Shown here one piece after another: positions 1 to 13,400 of a DNA stretch of 64,000 bases. Each line of letters starts with the position of its first letter. Position 1 is the first letter of the stretch. The position numbers and the translations under genes were made by a program. This DNA comes from Cycas panzhihuaensis (lineage: Eukaryota > Cycadophyta): assembly GCA_023213395.1 (NCBI GenBank), contig CM041465.1, positions 95,301,741-95,365,740 on the forward strand, in the 5' to 3' direction. Below the pieces are notes generated by a model. That model did not search any database and was not told the origin of the DNA. It saw only the letters and a list, made by a program, of their open reading frames with translations.

Positions 1-1600
1 CTTTACCTTATGTTGTTGGCATGTTTCACATTTTGAGGTATATGTAAGGATAATATACTTCATGTGAGGCTAATAGAATTCTAATCAAATTTAACAATAC
101 ATTTTGTGAAACCTCAAGTGATTTCCAAGAGGGCTATTGTGATATTTTGCTAGGATGTAGGGGATGAATGGTGATGATAGATAAAAATATAATTTTGATA
201 TAGAAGATGATTATTATGCTGAGTCTACTCTTTATGATTCTAGAATTTATTGGACCATATGGTAAAATCAACTTGGGCTTGGATGTCATAGATAAGGTCT
301 TCTAACTAGGAGGGTTAGGGAGAAGAGATGACTTGAATTACTAGTTCTACAAGAAGATGAGAAAGAGAAAATATAATGACATTATCCTTTCCCTTTTTAT
401 ATGCAATAAAAAAGTTAAAAACTTGAAGTTTGTTAACCCACTTAGATTAATACTTTGTTATGATTAGTTGGTCTAATAGGCATTAGAGGCTATGATGGTC
501 AGTCAGAATGGTGAATTTGGACCCAAGTATATATTGATTTCACTTATCCATTACATGAAGAATAACCCTCATTTCCTTTTAATGGGTTGATAAGTGACGC
601 TAATGTTCTTTAAGATTTTGGATTTCAAATGTAATGGGATGGAAATTCTACATAAGGATAACTCTTAGCATAACTCTAGAGGCATCACATTATAATTGAA
701 AAGGTTATGAAAAATTAGGAGTGGTGAGGACTAATATGGGGATATGAGCATTTTTAGGTGGTTGAATGTATCTTCAACAAATGGTGACCATTGAAATAAA
801 TCTTTATGTTGTATGTTTATCAGGGGACTTCTATAAATGCATAATTTTTGATAAAACAATGGTAAAATCTAGTCAATTTGAGAAAAACCCTTAATTGTAT
901 GAGGTTTTTTGGAATGGGCCATTAAATGATGATTAATATTTTATCAAGGTCTACTTATATCCCTTCCATGGAGATGATATGCCCTAGGTATTGTAATTCA
1001 ATTTTGCCAAATTTTCATTTTGATATTTTGGTATATAGTTGGTTTTGCTTGAGAATCTATAAAGTAAACTCTAGATGTTGGACATGTAGAGCCATGATGG
1101 TACTATAGATGAGTATATCATCAAAGAAAATAATGATGAAATTTTTGAAGGTAGGGCACAAAAATTTTATTCATCAAATCTTGGAAGGTAGTAGGATTGT
1201 TGCATAACCCAAAGAGCATGACCTAGAATTCAAAATGGCCATGGTGGGTTCTGAAGGCTATTTTATACTTGTCCTCAAGTACTATGGGGATTTGATAATA
1301 CCTAGATTACAAGTCTAGTTTTGAGAAAAAAGTGGCCATATGGATTTCATCCAATATATCATCTATTTAAGGGGTCAAAAACTTATTCTTAATAGTGAGT
1401 TTATTAAGATCTTAATAATTAACATAAAGGTAAAAAGAACCATCCTATTTTCAAATAAGCATAATAGGTATGGCATAAGGGCTCTTACTAGGTTGAATGA
1501 TGCCCATATCCAAGAGTTCATTTATGATACACTCAATCTCATTCTTTTAAAAATACAAGTTTTAGTATGGTCATAAACTGATAGGACTATGCAGGTGCTT
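1..1600 (-). pseudogene. pol of gypsy K: reverse transcriptase, RNase H, start of integrase
   Basis: Conceptual minus-strand translation across stops shows the RT fingers (GIIQPS-like, then TIKNKF, then IDDILDEIH and FSKLDL), the catalytic box FFDDILIYS at about 1102-1127 and the following YLGHIISMEGI and LRVFLKLTRFYH blocks near 700-950. RNase H follows, ending in a KKGKDNVI block near 400. The integrase zinc finger is visible as CETCQQHK near 8-40, preceded by an EFYWPHMK-like block. The protein copied element RNA into cDNA and inserted it. Frequent stops make it non-functional. The order and motifs make the gypsy call secure even though no open frame exceeds about 80 codons. Confidence 0.8.
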
Positions 1601-2039
1601 TAATTTAAAAGTATGGTAGAATCCATGATCTAGGGGAAGGCTATCCAATAGAGGATGAAAAATGGACTAGTACTTGGTTAAGACTATTTGGATATTCAGA
1701 TGAACCTTAGGTTATGATTGAATACTATTAATTTGGATAGTATAGCCAAGACTCCCATTGGATTACTTACTTATTTTCTTAGGAGAGATTAGTTTATTCA
1801 ATAATAACTGGAGATAATACAATTTATGGGTTTGTTTGAATTCATCTTTAAACATCATAAAAGGATTATTTAGAGAATTATTAGTACTATAAGTTCCTAG
1901 GATTTAGAGCCATTAGATTTCTAATATCACATCTAAGCCCCTAATATATAAGGCATAAAAGTCAAATATGTGTTAATAAATTTCAATTTAAACTTGAAGA
2001 TTTCAAATAACCCCAATAGAGTGAAGACTATAATGACTA

Positions 2040-2960
2040 GGTAGAGAGTCATTGAAACCTATTTTTGGTTCAATGTATAGGTTCAGTTACTTAGTTACTA
2101 CAATATTGATAAAGTTTAATGACATACCAGTGTCAATGGTAAATATTATTTTTCTAGCTTTACAAACTCTACCATACATATCAAACCATTTTTTTGCATA
2201 CTGAGTGTAAATTCCTATTTATATATGCCTATGTGTCTTTGATATCGGAACCCTTAGTTATGACTATTCTTTTGGCGATCATTCTATTGATTAGTTTGCT
2301 ACTAGTTCTTCTAGTTATCTTGTATGGTCATATGTTTGGAACCTTTGGGAGCTATAAGGATCTAATTGCCTTAGGTAGCTAGACCATACTAATTCTCTTC
2401 TAAAACTAGTTATTCTTCCTATTATAAATTCTACTTCTACTACCTTAGGTATATTAATAACATCCCTAAGGTTGGGAGGGGAGATGGTCTTTAGCCTCAT
2501 TTATATATTATCTTTCAATATAGTTATAGAAGTTTTAATAAATACTTGCTTATCAAGATGTTGAGTGATTTAGTTATGAATGGCTTAAAATTCATCAATA
2601 TATGCTTTAATAGAGGTAGTATCTTGACCAGGTCAACTAACTAAAAAATGATTGGTTTTAGGTTTCCTCATACTATTCAAAGAAACATTTGCAGAAAAGG
2701 CCCCATGTTTGATTTGTGTGATATTCTATGGTCTACCATTTATACCAGCGGTATGCTTTGCCTTCTAAGTGAATGGAAGTAAATATCAACTGATTTGCTT
2801 AGGACATTTGGTTAAGTATGAAGTATGAGTCTAGCCTATTGATCCATGTACGAGTTGTATCCTTATTAAGATTTAAATCAAAGATTAGTATATTTATTTT
2901 ATAATTAAAATTTTATTGACAAGGAGATTAGAGGTGTGGGATTCCACCCTAAGGAGTTCT
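2040..2960 (-). pseudogene. gag and protease remains of gypsy K
   Basis: The minus strand near 2880-2650 reads as a Retrotrans_gag-type capsid block (TRTWINRLDSYF, then a GKAYRWYKW-like segment). Gag forms the particle that packages element RNA. At about 2091-2145 the motif IDTGMSLNFI is a retropepsin active site with the D-T-G triad still intact. The linker between them is full of stops. The assignment rests on motif order relative to the RT below; start and end are approximate. Confidence 0.65.
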
Positions 2961-3298
2961 ACCTTGGGAGGCGTTGAAAGTAGATATCAATAAGTAATTA
3001 AAAATTTGTGTACTAAGGGATCAAAATTATTATACCATATTAGCAATTTACCCTTTTACATTTATGAAGTTTATGCTTATATCTACTTTGATATATAAGA
3101 CATTACATTCCAAAGAAGAAATATACTCATCTTGGTTGGGTAGTATCATCATGTAAGTCAATTAGAAGGGGTCTTTAACAAAATGGGAGAGAGTAAGAAG
3201 AAAAGGATAGTAGAAATAGAAGAAGTTAGATAGAAGGCTGCTCATTACCAAATGAGCTCATTTGAACCTAAAATATGATAATATTTAGTATGCATTAG
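2961..3298. other. AT-rich stretch without a recognised gene
   Basis: This stretch probably holds the degraded gag N-terminus or leader of gypsy K. No primer binding site, LTR end or open frame of note was seen. Confidence 0.4.
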
Positions 3299-3580
3299 TG
3301 ATGGAATTAAGGGATAAAAGGAGCATAATGAAATGCAAGAGAGAACACTACTAACATTCTATGAGAATGGTAGGGTTGATAAACATTAGGCTCATTAGAC
3401 CCCCTGAATAAATAAGTGGGACCAATAGGGATTTGACACACCTCTCAAAGTCTACCATTAATTGGCATTAACAAACACTTGATATGCTACTACCAAATTA
3501 TCTCTACCAATCTAGGTTATCACCTTAATTTAGGTAATCTCTACAAGATAGATACAAGCCCTAATATGAGTATTATTCCA
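3299..3580 (-). repeat. 3' LTR of copia A
   Basis: It aligns end to end with 10031-10312 and, more loosely, with 10807-11077, sharing blocks such as CACCTCTCAAAGTCTACCAT and ATCTAGGTTATCACC. A purine-rich tract (minus-strand GGAAAGAAAT) abuts its 5' end at 3581-3595 and is the likely second-strand primer. Confidence 0.85.
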
Positions 3581-3599
3581 ATATTTCTTTCCTATAATT

Positions 3600-6500
3600 C
3601 CCATTTAAGAAGACTCTAAAGTTTATCTTTGAACTTGATAAACTTTATTTTACCAAGTGTCTTTGTGAATATATTTTCCACCTATTTTGTAGTGCTATAA
3701 TAAACCAATTCTAACTCACCTTGTTATACCAACTTTCTGATAAAATGATGTGCTTCAATGTGTTTTTTCCTACCATGAAACACTAAATTCTTAGTCATCT
3801 AAATTATTCTTTGATTATCATAAAGTAACTATGTGGGACCATCCTATTCTTCCTATAAATCTTGAAGCAATCTTCGAAGATATTACATACTCCTGTTATA
3901 GTTACTTTGTACTTTGCTTCTATAGTAGATTGAGATATTGTTGTTTAATTCTTTGAACTCTATGCTATTACTACTGGACCTAAATTAAATGTATATTCTA
4001 AAGTAGATTTTCTATCATCTACACAATCTACCTAGTCTAAGTGTATATAGTTAATCAACCTATAGTCCCTTAATGTTCTGTAATATAATCCATATCTAAT
4101 AGTACCGTTAAGATACCTAAGAATTCTTTTGGTTGTTTACTAACATTTTACCTTAGGCTTATGCTAGAATTTAGAAACCACACTAACTGTATACATGATG
4201 TCTAGTAGAGTTGAAGTCTAGTAAATTAGACTCTAAATCAACTATATATAAAGTGTAGATCAACTGATTTTGATTCTTGAAACTTAGACAATTTTAATTC
4301 AACCTCTGTTGAAGTTGTAAATGGCTTGTAACTACTCATGTTGAACTTGTGTAATATATCCAATGTGTATTTCCTTTCAAAGACAAATATCCCTTTTCCA
4401 TCTTTCCATACTTCAATGCCTAAGTGATGCATAAATCCCAAGTCTATCATCTCAAATTATTTGCACATATCTATCTTAGATCTTTAGGATAAGTGATCAC
4501 TATTCCTAATGTATATAAAGTCATCTACATATAAGCCCACAATTAGTATTGAGATTCCTTCCAATTTGATATATAAATTAGGATGTAATTGGCTTCTTTT
4601 AAATCCTTTATCCTTGAAACATTTGTCAATCCTAAAGTACCATGATCTAGGTGCTTTCTTAAGTCCATACAAGGTCTTTTTAAGTTTGTAGACCTTGTCT
4701 TCTTCTCCTTTTACTTCAAATCCCTTGGGTTATTAGATATAGATTTCTTCATCCACATAGCCATTTAGGAAGATACTTTTAACATCCATTTGATGTATTA
4801 TCTAACCTTATTGTGCAGTTAAGGTCATGATTAATTTGACTATTTCTAGTCTTATAATAGGCATAAATATCTCATTATAATCTATACCCTCAATCATAGT
4901 CCTTTACAACTAACCTTGCCTTATATTTATCAATGGACCCATCTAATTTATACTTATCCCAATGACATTTTTATTAGGTAGCAAGTATATTAACTCTTAT
5001 GTATCATTTTTCACTAAGGCATTGTACTCTTCTTTCATTATATTCTTCCATTCATCTTGATTATTTGCCTCTTCAAAGTTATGAGTCTTATTAGACTCCA
5101 TAATTTGAGTCATAAGTCTAAAGTTCGCCCTTTGAGATCTTTTAGTTCTTCTTTTAAAGTTAGTATCTAAATTTTTTAAAGGATTATAGGCCCTTCATAC
5201 CTATTTGGGAACTCTTTGACTTGAAGTAGAAGGTCCTACTTCATTTGCATTAGGTACACTTGTACCACTTGTGTTGGAGTCCACTTCAACTATAATGTTT
5301 TTGCACTTATCTTTTTTAATAACTTACTCTTGATAAAATTCATTTTCCTTGAAGATGATATTCTTGCTTATAATAATCCTTTTGCCTTTAAAATCATAAT
5401 GTTTATAGGATTTAGAAAAGTTACTATATCTTATAAATATATATTTAGTACTTTTATTATTTAATTTTGTTATCCTTTATTTTGGTATATGTGCATAAGC
5501 TATACATCCAAAAACTCTTTAGTATTTAATATTTAGTTTATAACATGTCCAAGTTTCTTTAGGTGTAATCCATCTAACTACTTTGGTTGTACACTTGTTC
5601 AATAAATAAATAGTTGTGTGGATAGTTTCTACCTAATATTTATTTCATAGATGCATGTCCTTAAGCATACTTCTTATAATTTTAATAATTATCCTATTCT
5701 TTCTTTTTTCAACCCTATTTTGTTGAGGGGTGTAAGAATTTGTGAGTTGTTTCTATATTTTAAAATATCTAAAATAATATTTAAATTTATTTTAAATAAA
5801 TTGCCACCTATTATCTGATCTTAGATCAAAATTTTAAGTATATTTTATCTTTTAACTATACTTCTGAATTCAATGAAGCATTGGAGTATATTTGACTTGA
5901 ACTTGAGAAAGTAAACCCATGTCATCCTTATGAAATAATTAATAAATATCATGAAATACTTGGCTCCTCTAAGTAAAGCCACATCCATTTTACCATATAA
6001 ATTTGTATATACTAATTAAAGAGACCTATTGGCCCTATAACTTTTATTAGGGAATCCTTTCCTTTATTGTTTACCAAGTATATACCCTTCACATACTTCC
6101 TTGATCTATTCAATATTAGGTAGTCCTATCATCATTTATATCTTCTTCATTAAGGCCAAATTGTTATAGTTTACATAGCCAAGTCTTTTGAGTCATGTTT
6201 GACTATCTACATTAATTGAAGCCTATAAGGCATAGTAATCTATCAGGAGAATGACTAGTTTGAATAATCTATCACTAGTCATTTATCCCTTAGCCACTAT
6301 TGCTTTGCTCCTTAGCTTATATTTATTGATGCACTCTCTATTGTCAAAGATTACTTTGTATTTTTTCTCCATCATTTATCCCACTAATAGCAAACATTTT
6401 TTAAGTGCTAGGATATGAAGCACATCATTAATATACCTTATTTTTCTAAAATCTACTTATATAGAAATATTCTCTTTGTCAATTACAACTTAAGTGGTAT

Positions 6501-7666
6501 TGTCACCACACATAATCTTATTTCTTTTAGCATTGTCCAATTCTTTGAACCACTCTTCTCTATGTGTCATATGGGTAGAACATATTGAATCTATATACCA
6601 ACTATCTTCTTTCTCATTTACCATCAAACTTAATAGAAATAACCTTTTATTCTGCATTTTTCAACAGTTGTATTAATAGTTTCCCTTTGTAAATTAGACC
6701 TTTTTGTAAAATAATTTTCTTCCAAGTACCCACTTCTATGGTAATGGGAACATTAGGTTATTCCTTTATCTATAAGACTTTGACCTCTAGCACTTCCTTG
6801 AGGTCCAAAATTTTATCCTTGACCTTGATTAAATTAGCCTAGAAAATATTTTCATCCTTAGAATTGACTTTACCCTTAATAACAGGGACCTTATCCTTGA
6901 TGATCACCTTGACCTTGATAAGCTTGACCTTATCTTTGAAATTAATTTTAATGTCTAGGTCATTGATCTCTTCCTCTAAGAGATTATCCTCTTCCTCTAG
7001 AACATTGCCCTTGAAAAGTAGGTCTCATATTTTCCCTACTAGAAAATGCATACTCTAGGAATTTACTACCCCCCCTTTTCTCCTCAATAACTAGTAATAT
7101 TTCACTCAATTGATCTATCTTAAGGATGGTAAGGTCCTTGGATACTTTAATACATATGGTAACCATTTCAAATTTTTTGATGTTACTTACACATCTTAAG
7201 ATTTTCTCTACTACTCTTTGTTCACTTATAACTTCTTACAAGGCCCTCATTTGATTGACTAGGCCTTGTATTTTTGTAATGAATTCATTCACATCTTCAT
7301 TATTATTCATCTTAGAGTTCTTACACTTACTCTATAATGTTTAAAGTTTTGATGTAGTTGATCCTTTATAAGTGATATTCAATGCATCCTAAGCTTCCTT
7401 TAATGGAGATGCTTCAATTACCCTTAGAAAATATGATCATGTAAAGTGCAAAAGATAAACACCAAAGCTTCATCATCTTGATTCTCATTCTCCTTGTAGA
7501 TCTTCTTTTGGTCTTAAGTGGCATTAGCTTTAAGTGCTCTATAACTTATTTTAATCAAGTCCTATATATCCTTAGACATAAAAATGGGTTTCATTCTTCT
7601 ATTCTAATTTAGAAAGTTAGTACCATTAAAATTTGGCACCATTACATTACTAATACTTGAGGCCAT
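3600..7666 (-). pseudogene. gag-pol of copia A, broken
   Basis: The start is placed at the ATG at 7666, which opens a copia gag reading MASSISNVMVPNFNGTNF, a UBN2-type gag beginning. After it come a Gln/Gly-rich stretch (about 6860-7000), a decayed zinc knuckle, and a protease remnant WYIDSICSTHMTH (about 6540-6610) where the usual D-S-G is D-S-I. Integrase occupies about 6350-5200. RT includes a YGLKKAPRSWY block and the catalytic YVDD near 4510-4680, then a MIDLG-type block at 4450-4400. RNase H remains run to about 3600. Stops occur throughout, many at expected Gln or Trp codons. B/C is a close relative by LTR and by the Gln-rich gag tail. Confidence 0.8.
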
Positions 7667-10015
7667 AATAAGAAAAAACTTACCTTAAAAATAATTGCTT
7701 AGAAAAGTAACGTACTTGAAAAGAAATATTGAAAAAATACTTAAGCAACGTAACAAAAGTACTAAAAAAATAAGTAAAACTTATCTTACTTCAAGTTTGG
7801 GACATGCGCAAGTGTCCTAACTAGGATTTGACCACTTATAAAGCAAGATTTTTGTATTAATAATGCTTACAAGATGAATTTTTGCTAGACTTATTCAAGG
7901 ATCGTCACATAAGAAGCCTAAAATTAGTATGGTTTTGATGATAAAAATGTTTTATCAAATGAATTAAAAAAAATCTTGAAAGATCACTCAATCAATAGAG
8001 GATTAAAATAGGAATTCAATGCCTTAAATGATACTTAATTTTGACTTAAAATCACCAAGTTATACATTAAAAAGTATAAGGAGGTTTAAAGGGATAAAGA
8101 GCCCTTTGGTACATAAACCACAAAAAAAAAAAATCATCAACTTTTAATCATTAAAAATGCTATCAAATAAAGGTTAAACATAGTTATGTGACCACTTGTT
8201 TCATTTATATGGAAGTGTAGAATGCCTTAGAGCTAGCAAAAATGAAAGTGGACCCATTTGGTAATTTATATTATTACTAAAGTAGAAATAGGTACTAGTT
8301 TTGAATTAGCTTCTTTAAAAAATAAATTAGCCCTTTTAAAAGTTTATCTCTTGGTTGCTTTTCTCTATAATGTGACCTGTAAGCTATATGGTAAGGGGGG
8401 GCTACATAGTCATGCTTCATAAAATTATAAATAAATATTCAATAATTGAGGCATACAAATAATATATCCAATCTCTTTAATTTGCATGCCTATAGATAAT
8501 ATTAACCCAAAAGGGTGAATGCATATGTAGCTACACAAATGTGTACTAGAATTGGGACAACATTAGGCACATAATTATAGATAGTGATCACCCACATAGG
8601 TGTAAACATGGTGTTTGAATTAAAAAACTAGAAAAGTGCTCCATAAAGACATCGTTGTGACTGCCAAAGTATTAAGAAATAATCACCATCAAAAGGGAAG
8701 TCAAATGAACATTAAAATTGATGCAACCCAAAGGTAATGATATTGATCTTACTATAATATAAATTAGATAGGTTGGACATGAATATTATAAGGCATGTAA
8801 ATGAGAGAGAAAATGCATAAACACTTTGTAATAAGGTAGTTGTGTTGGTGTTACATGTAAATATTGTGAAGTCCACGTAGATATTTTGCAGCCTCCAATC
8901 AATGATTTAAAAATAGCCATAAGTAAAGGTCCATTCACGTAAAGATAGATGTAGTAAAAAATAGATGTAATGATGATGGAAAATATAAAGATATAGTCTA
9001 CAAAAATAATATAAAAAATATAAAGTAGAAATCATTTCATATAACACAAATATTTTATGACATTTGCACAAAATATTTTAATAATATAATCATTAGCAGA
9101 GATATTTATATGCAGACATCAAAGAGTATTGAGTTTCTTCCTTAATAATGGACAAAGTGATTAAAAATGATTAAGTGAAAGATGATTAAAAATAAGAGAT
9201 TGAGCACTCCAAGGCTATCATAGTTAATGAGACAACATAGCTACAAGATCCTCAAGGCTATATATGGCCCATGGGATACATTAAATGATGGTCTATGTGA
9301 TTAGAAGGACCAAGTTATGCTTGGGTACTAAATCTTGGTCATGGGAGGTTCTTAATAAAATAGAAAATGTTGTGGGCCTATGGATAAGAGATATGAGTTA
9401 CTTAAGGCAATACAAATATAACTGAGAATCAAGATGAACATATTTAGTGGTTGGAGATGCATTAAACACCAAATTAATATGCAAACACTTGGCTTTAAAT
9501 ATGTAGATTATAAGCACATACAATGGCTACTCAACCTACAAACAAGAGATAGGATAGAGGAAGTAGATACCTATTCGATATGTCTAAAATTTATTAATAC
9601 GAGTGGGCTTATAAACCTAGGGACTATGTAGGAACCAAGTATCAAAAGACTGAATGCAACTATTATGGATATGATGAAATTACATGTAACATTCAATGAC
9701 TAAGATAAATGCTTTTCCAAAACAAAATAAATGAGATGAAAACACTAGAAGGGTGAGACTCTATAAAATAAGATAGAAGATTGAATGGGAGCATAATGGC
9801 TCTTAGGGCAAACTAAGTGGACATAACCTACATAAGACAATGAGAAAAAGATTACCAAATTTTAAAGTAAACTTATAAAAATGAGAAAAAGATTGAATGA
9901 TAAAATAAATATACCAACAATGCATGCAACGGGCTCCTCACAAACTCTTTTGTATATGGCTCATATAAATATGGCTCTAAATTCATGAATGATAGCTTCT
10001 ACAAATAGGGAAGGT
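7667..10015 (-). other. Long leader of copia A, no recognised gene
   Basis: About 2.35 kb separates the primer site from the gag start. It is AT-rich, lacks convincing open frames on either strand and shows no motif I recognise. It may be a true long leader, or it may hide an old insertion. Confidence 0.4.
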
Positions 10016-10028
10016 GGCTCTGATACCA
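10016..10028 (-). promoter_or_regulatory. Primer binding site of copia A
   Basis: The minus strand reads TGGTATCAGAGCC, the standard complement to the 3' end of plant initiator tRNA-Met. It sits two bases inside the right LTR. It fixes the element's direction and the inner LTR border. Confidence 0.9.
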
Positions 10029-10030
10029 AA

Positions 10031-10312
10031 TGATAGAACTAGGGCACAAAGGGAGTAGAATAATATGCAAGAGATATCACTACTAATATTTTATAAGAAT
10101 GGTGGTGTTAATGAACACCAAGGTCATCAAATCCCCTAAATAAATAAGTGGGATTGAGAGGGATTTGTTACACCTCTCAAAGTCTACCATTGATTGGCAT
10201 TCATAAACATACGATATGCTATTGCTAAAGTATCTCCATTGATCTAGGTTATCACCCCAATGTGGGTAATCTCCCCAAGGTGGATACAAGCCCCAATATA
10301 GGCATTATTCCA
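10031..10312 (-). repeat. 5' LTR of copia A
   Basis: This is the partner of 3299-3580, with the same length (282 bp) and TG...CA ends on the minus strand. It lies directly upstream of the primer site. Confidence 0.85.
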
Positions 10313-10806
10313 ATAGTTAGTTGTTCAAGATGACTGATCTTAGTTGCATTTTTGAAGATGAGGCTCTTAAGATTAGTTTTAATATGATTGATGAACTCAG
10401 GTAATTTTAATAATAGATTTCCTAATTATCTAATTATTAATTTTAAGAACTCATATTCGCTTTGCAATGACAAATTATTTAGCAGTTTGGGGCATTTTTA
10501 GAGAGAAATGAGTATTGTATAACAGAATCTATCAATTCTAATAATGGGAGTGCTTGATCTCATAAGCCTATAAATCACTTTATAGGGGTTTGTGGTAGGT
10601 AGCTTTGTAGCACTAACTACTAACCATTACATTATAAGATTTCAATGGCTAACAAGTTTCCTAATTTAGGTAAGGAAGGGGAATCCTAGAAGGGGTCCTT
10701 TGATATACCCAAAGGTACATGGAGGCTCAATCCTATATATGAGATCTATATAAGGCTTGATTTAATGGAGTTAACTAAATTCCTTCATACAAGGGTGGAA
10801 AAGCCA
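10313..10806. other. Spacer between copia A and B/C
   Basis: AT-rich sequence with no open frame, repeat or motif recognised. Confidence 0.4.
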
Positions 10807-11077
10807 TGAAGGAATTATAGGAGTTAAAGAGAGTGATAATTACAACAAAAGACTAAATAAATATCTAGCATAATGGTGGCATTGATGAATACCAGGGTCT
10901 TTAGACCCATTGAATTTATAGACAGGAGTTGAATGGGAACCTAATGTCTACTACTAACTGTAGAAATACCATTATGATATCCACTTAAGTGTTGATAAGG
11001 TTGATTAAGTTAGTTGCACCAAACCCTATGTTGTCATAGTCGACATATATCAATATGAGCCCCATTGGGATTATCCA
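10807..11077 (-). repeat. 3' LTR of copia B/C
   Basis: It is related to the two LTRs of A (shared beginning and a GATTATCCA end) but clearly diverged. A good polypurine tract, minus-strand GAGGGAGAAATA, abuts it at about 11078-11090, as expected for the 3' copy. Confidence 0.75.
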
Positions 11078-13400
11078 ATATTTCTCCCTCATAATGCTTA
11101 TTTAGGGAGACTCCGTACTTTATGAATTTATTGAACTTTATTTTTCTAAGTGCCTTAGTGAATATATCTACCACCTATTCTCCTATGTTGTAATAGGTTA
11201 ATTCAATCTCACACTCCTAAATCAATTCTCTAATGAAGTGATGTTGAGTTTTGATGTGTTTCATTTTACCATGAAACATCAGATTCTGAGCTATCTGTAT
11301 AGTTCTTTGATTATCATAAAGCATTTGTGTGGGACCATCCTATTTTTCTTAAAATCTTAGAGTAATCTTCTTAGCCAAACTATTTCATAAGCTCTTGCTA
11401 CTACTACTTTGTATTCTGCCTCTATAGTAGATAGAGAAATTGTGGCTTATTTCTTTGAACACCAAGCCACTACTACTAAACCCAAACTAAAAGTGTAACT
11501 TGAGGTAGATTTCATGTCATTTATACGTCTTACCTAGTTTGAGTCTATATAACTAATTAATCTAAAATCTCCTAATGACCTATAATGAAGTTCACAACTA
11601 ATTGTACCCTTTAAGTACCTAAGGATCCTTTTTGTTGCTTACCAAAGTGTTATCTTAGGCTTGTGAATAAACTTGAAAACCACACTAACTATATATATAA
11701 TGTCTATCAAAGTTGAAGTTAACTAAATCAAACTTCCAATTAATTACCTATAGAGAATAGGGTCAACTGATGTTAATTCTTCATACTTAGATAATTTCAC
11801 CCTAACTTTAGATGCTGTAGCAAGTGCCTTATAATTACTCATGTTGAACTTATGCAATGAGTTCAAAGTGTAATTCCTTTGGGAAATAATATTACATTTC
11901 CATATTACCAAACTTCCAAGCCTAAGAATTAATATATAAGTCCCAAATTAGTCATTTTAAATTCCTTACACATGTCTTCTTTGAATTTTTAGGATAAATA
12001 AGGATCATTCCTAGTATAAACAAGGTCATCAATGTATAAGCATATACTGAGTATTGATCTTCCCTCTATCTTGATATATAAGTTAGGATCAAATTAACTT
12101 CTTTGGAATCCTTTATCTCTAAAGTACTTTTTAATCTTAGAGTACTAAGCTCTAGGTGTTTGTTTGAGTCCATATAAGGCCTTAAGTTTATAGACCTTGT
12201 GTTCTTCCCTTGTTACTTCGAAACCTTTGGGTTATTGGATATATATTTCCTCTTCTATATGCCCATTCAAGAAAGCACACTTAACATCCATTTGTTAAAC
12301 TATCCAATCATATTGTATGGATAAATCCATCATTAGATAAACTATTTCAGATCTTACAATAGGTGCAAAAGTCTCATTATAGTCTATGCTTTTAATTTAT
12401 GCATATCTTTTGGTAACTAACATTGCCTTGTACTTGTCGATAATTCCATCTTATCTATATTTGGTTTTATAGACCCACTTAGTTTCAATGGTACTTTTAC
12501 TTGGTGGCAAATCTACTAACTCCTAAGTATCAATTTTTACTAAGGTATTATACTCTTCCTTCATGGATTTTCTCCATTCATCTTTTGTATTAACCTCTTC
12601 AAAGTTATGAGGCTCATTTGACTTTATTACTTGAGTCATTAAGGCAAAGTTTACTCTTTGAGATCAAGTGGTCCTTCTCTTAAAGTTGTTATCTAAAATA
12701 TTTGAAGAGTCATATCCCCTTTAAATCCATTTAGGAACTCGTTGATTGAATGTAGAGGGTCCTGCTTCATTTGGACTTGGTATGTTTGTGGACTTAGGAT
12801 TTGAATCTACTTCCACTATGATCTTTTTTCCTTTATACTTTTTAACTTCTTTTTGATAGCATTCATCTTCCTTGAAGATGATATTCCTACTTAAAATAAT
12901 CTTTCTTATTATTTGGGTCATATAATTTATAGGATCTAAAAGTATCACAATATCCTATAAATATACACTTGGTACTTTTATCATCCAACTTCATTCTTCT
13001 TTATTCTGGAACATGGGCATAGGCTAAGTATCTAAAAATATTTAAGTGTTGTATTCTTGGCTTATATCCTAACTAAGCTTCCTCTTATATGACCCACCTA
13101 ATAGCCTTGGTGGTACACCTATTTAATAAGTAAATTATTGTATATACAGCTTTCACCTAAAATTTATGTCTAAGTTATTTATCTTTGAGCATACTTCTAT
13201 CCATTTCCACAATTGTTCTATTCTTTCTTTTTGTAACTCTTTTTTTTTTGTGGATTATAAGGATTAATAAACTATTTCCTTATATCATAGTAGTTGCAAT
13301 ATGCCTTAAATTCATTTGAAATGAATTCTACTCTATTATTTGATCTTAGGGTAAGAATTCTAAGGCCACTTTGTTTCTCATCCAAAGTTTTGAAGTTAAT
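11078..13400 (-). pseudogene. RNase H, RT and integrase core of copia B/C
   Basis: The order parallels element A: RNase H (about 11100-11800), RT (about 11800-12500) and integrase core (about 12900-13400). The integrase block reads LRILTLRSNNRVEF near 13340, where active copies read SDNGGEF. An open stretch at 12721-12948 covers the low-complexity linker between integrase and RT. All domains are interrupted by stops. The frame ends abruptly near 13400, where the plus-strand gag begins. Confidence 0.7.

Larger units (their letters stand above)
1..2960 (-). mobile_element. Ty3/gypsy retrotransposon remnant K, truncated by the window edge
   Basis: Reading the minus strand from high to low coordinates gives gag (about 2960-2300), a protease motif (about 2140), reverse transcriptase (about 1560-900), RNase H (about 900-350) and the start of integrase (about 200-1). 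This is the standard gypsy order. All parts contain stops and frame changes, so the element is dead. No LTR or primer site is recognised at the right end, and the 3' half lies outside the window. It is distinct from D, F and G by its gag and RT wording. The lineage within Ty3/gypsy is not resolved. Confidence 0.8.
3299..10312 (-). mobile_element. Ty1/copia element A with two LTRs
   Basis: Two related 282-bp LTRs (3299-3580 and 10031-10312) bracket a body that reads gag, protease, integrase, RT and RNase H on the minus strand. Integrase before RT defines copia order. A primer site complementary to initiator tRNA-Met lies just inside the right LTR. Both LTRs run TG to CA when read on the minus strand. 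The 5-bp flanks (ATTAG and ATAGT) match only imperfectly, so no clean target duplication is left. About 7 kb long and inactive. Confidence 0.85.
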
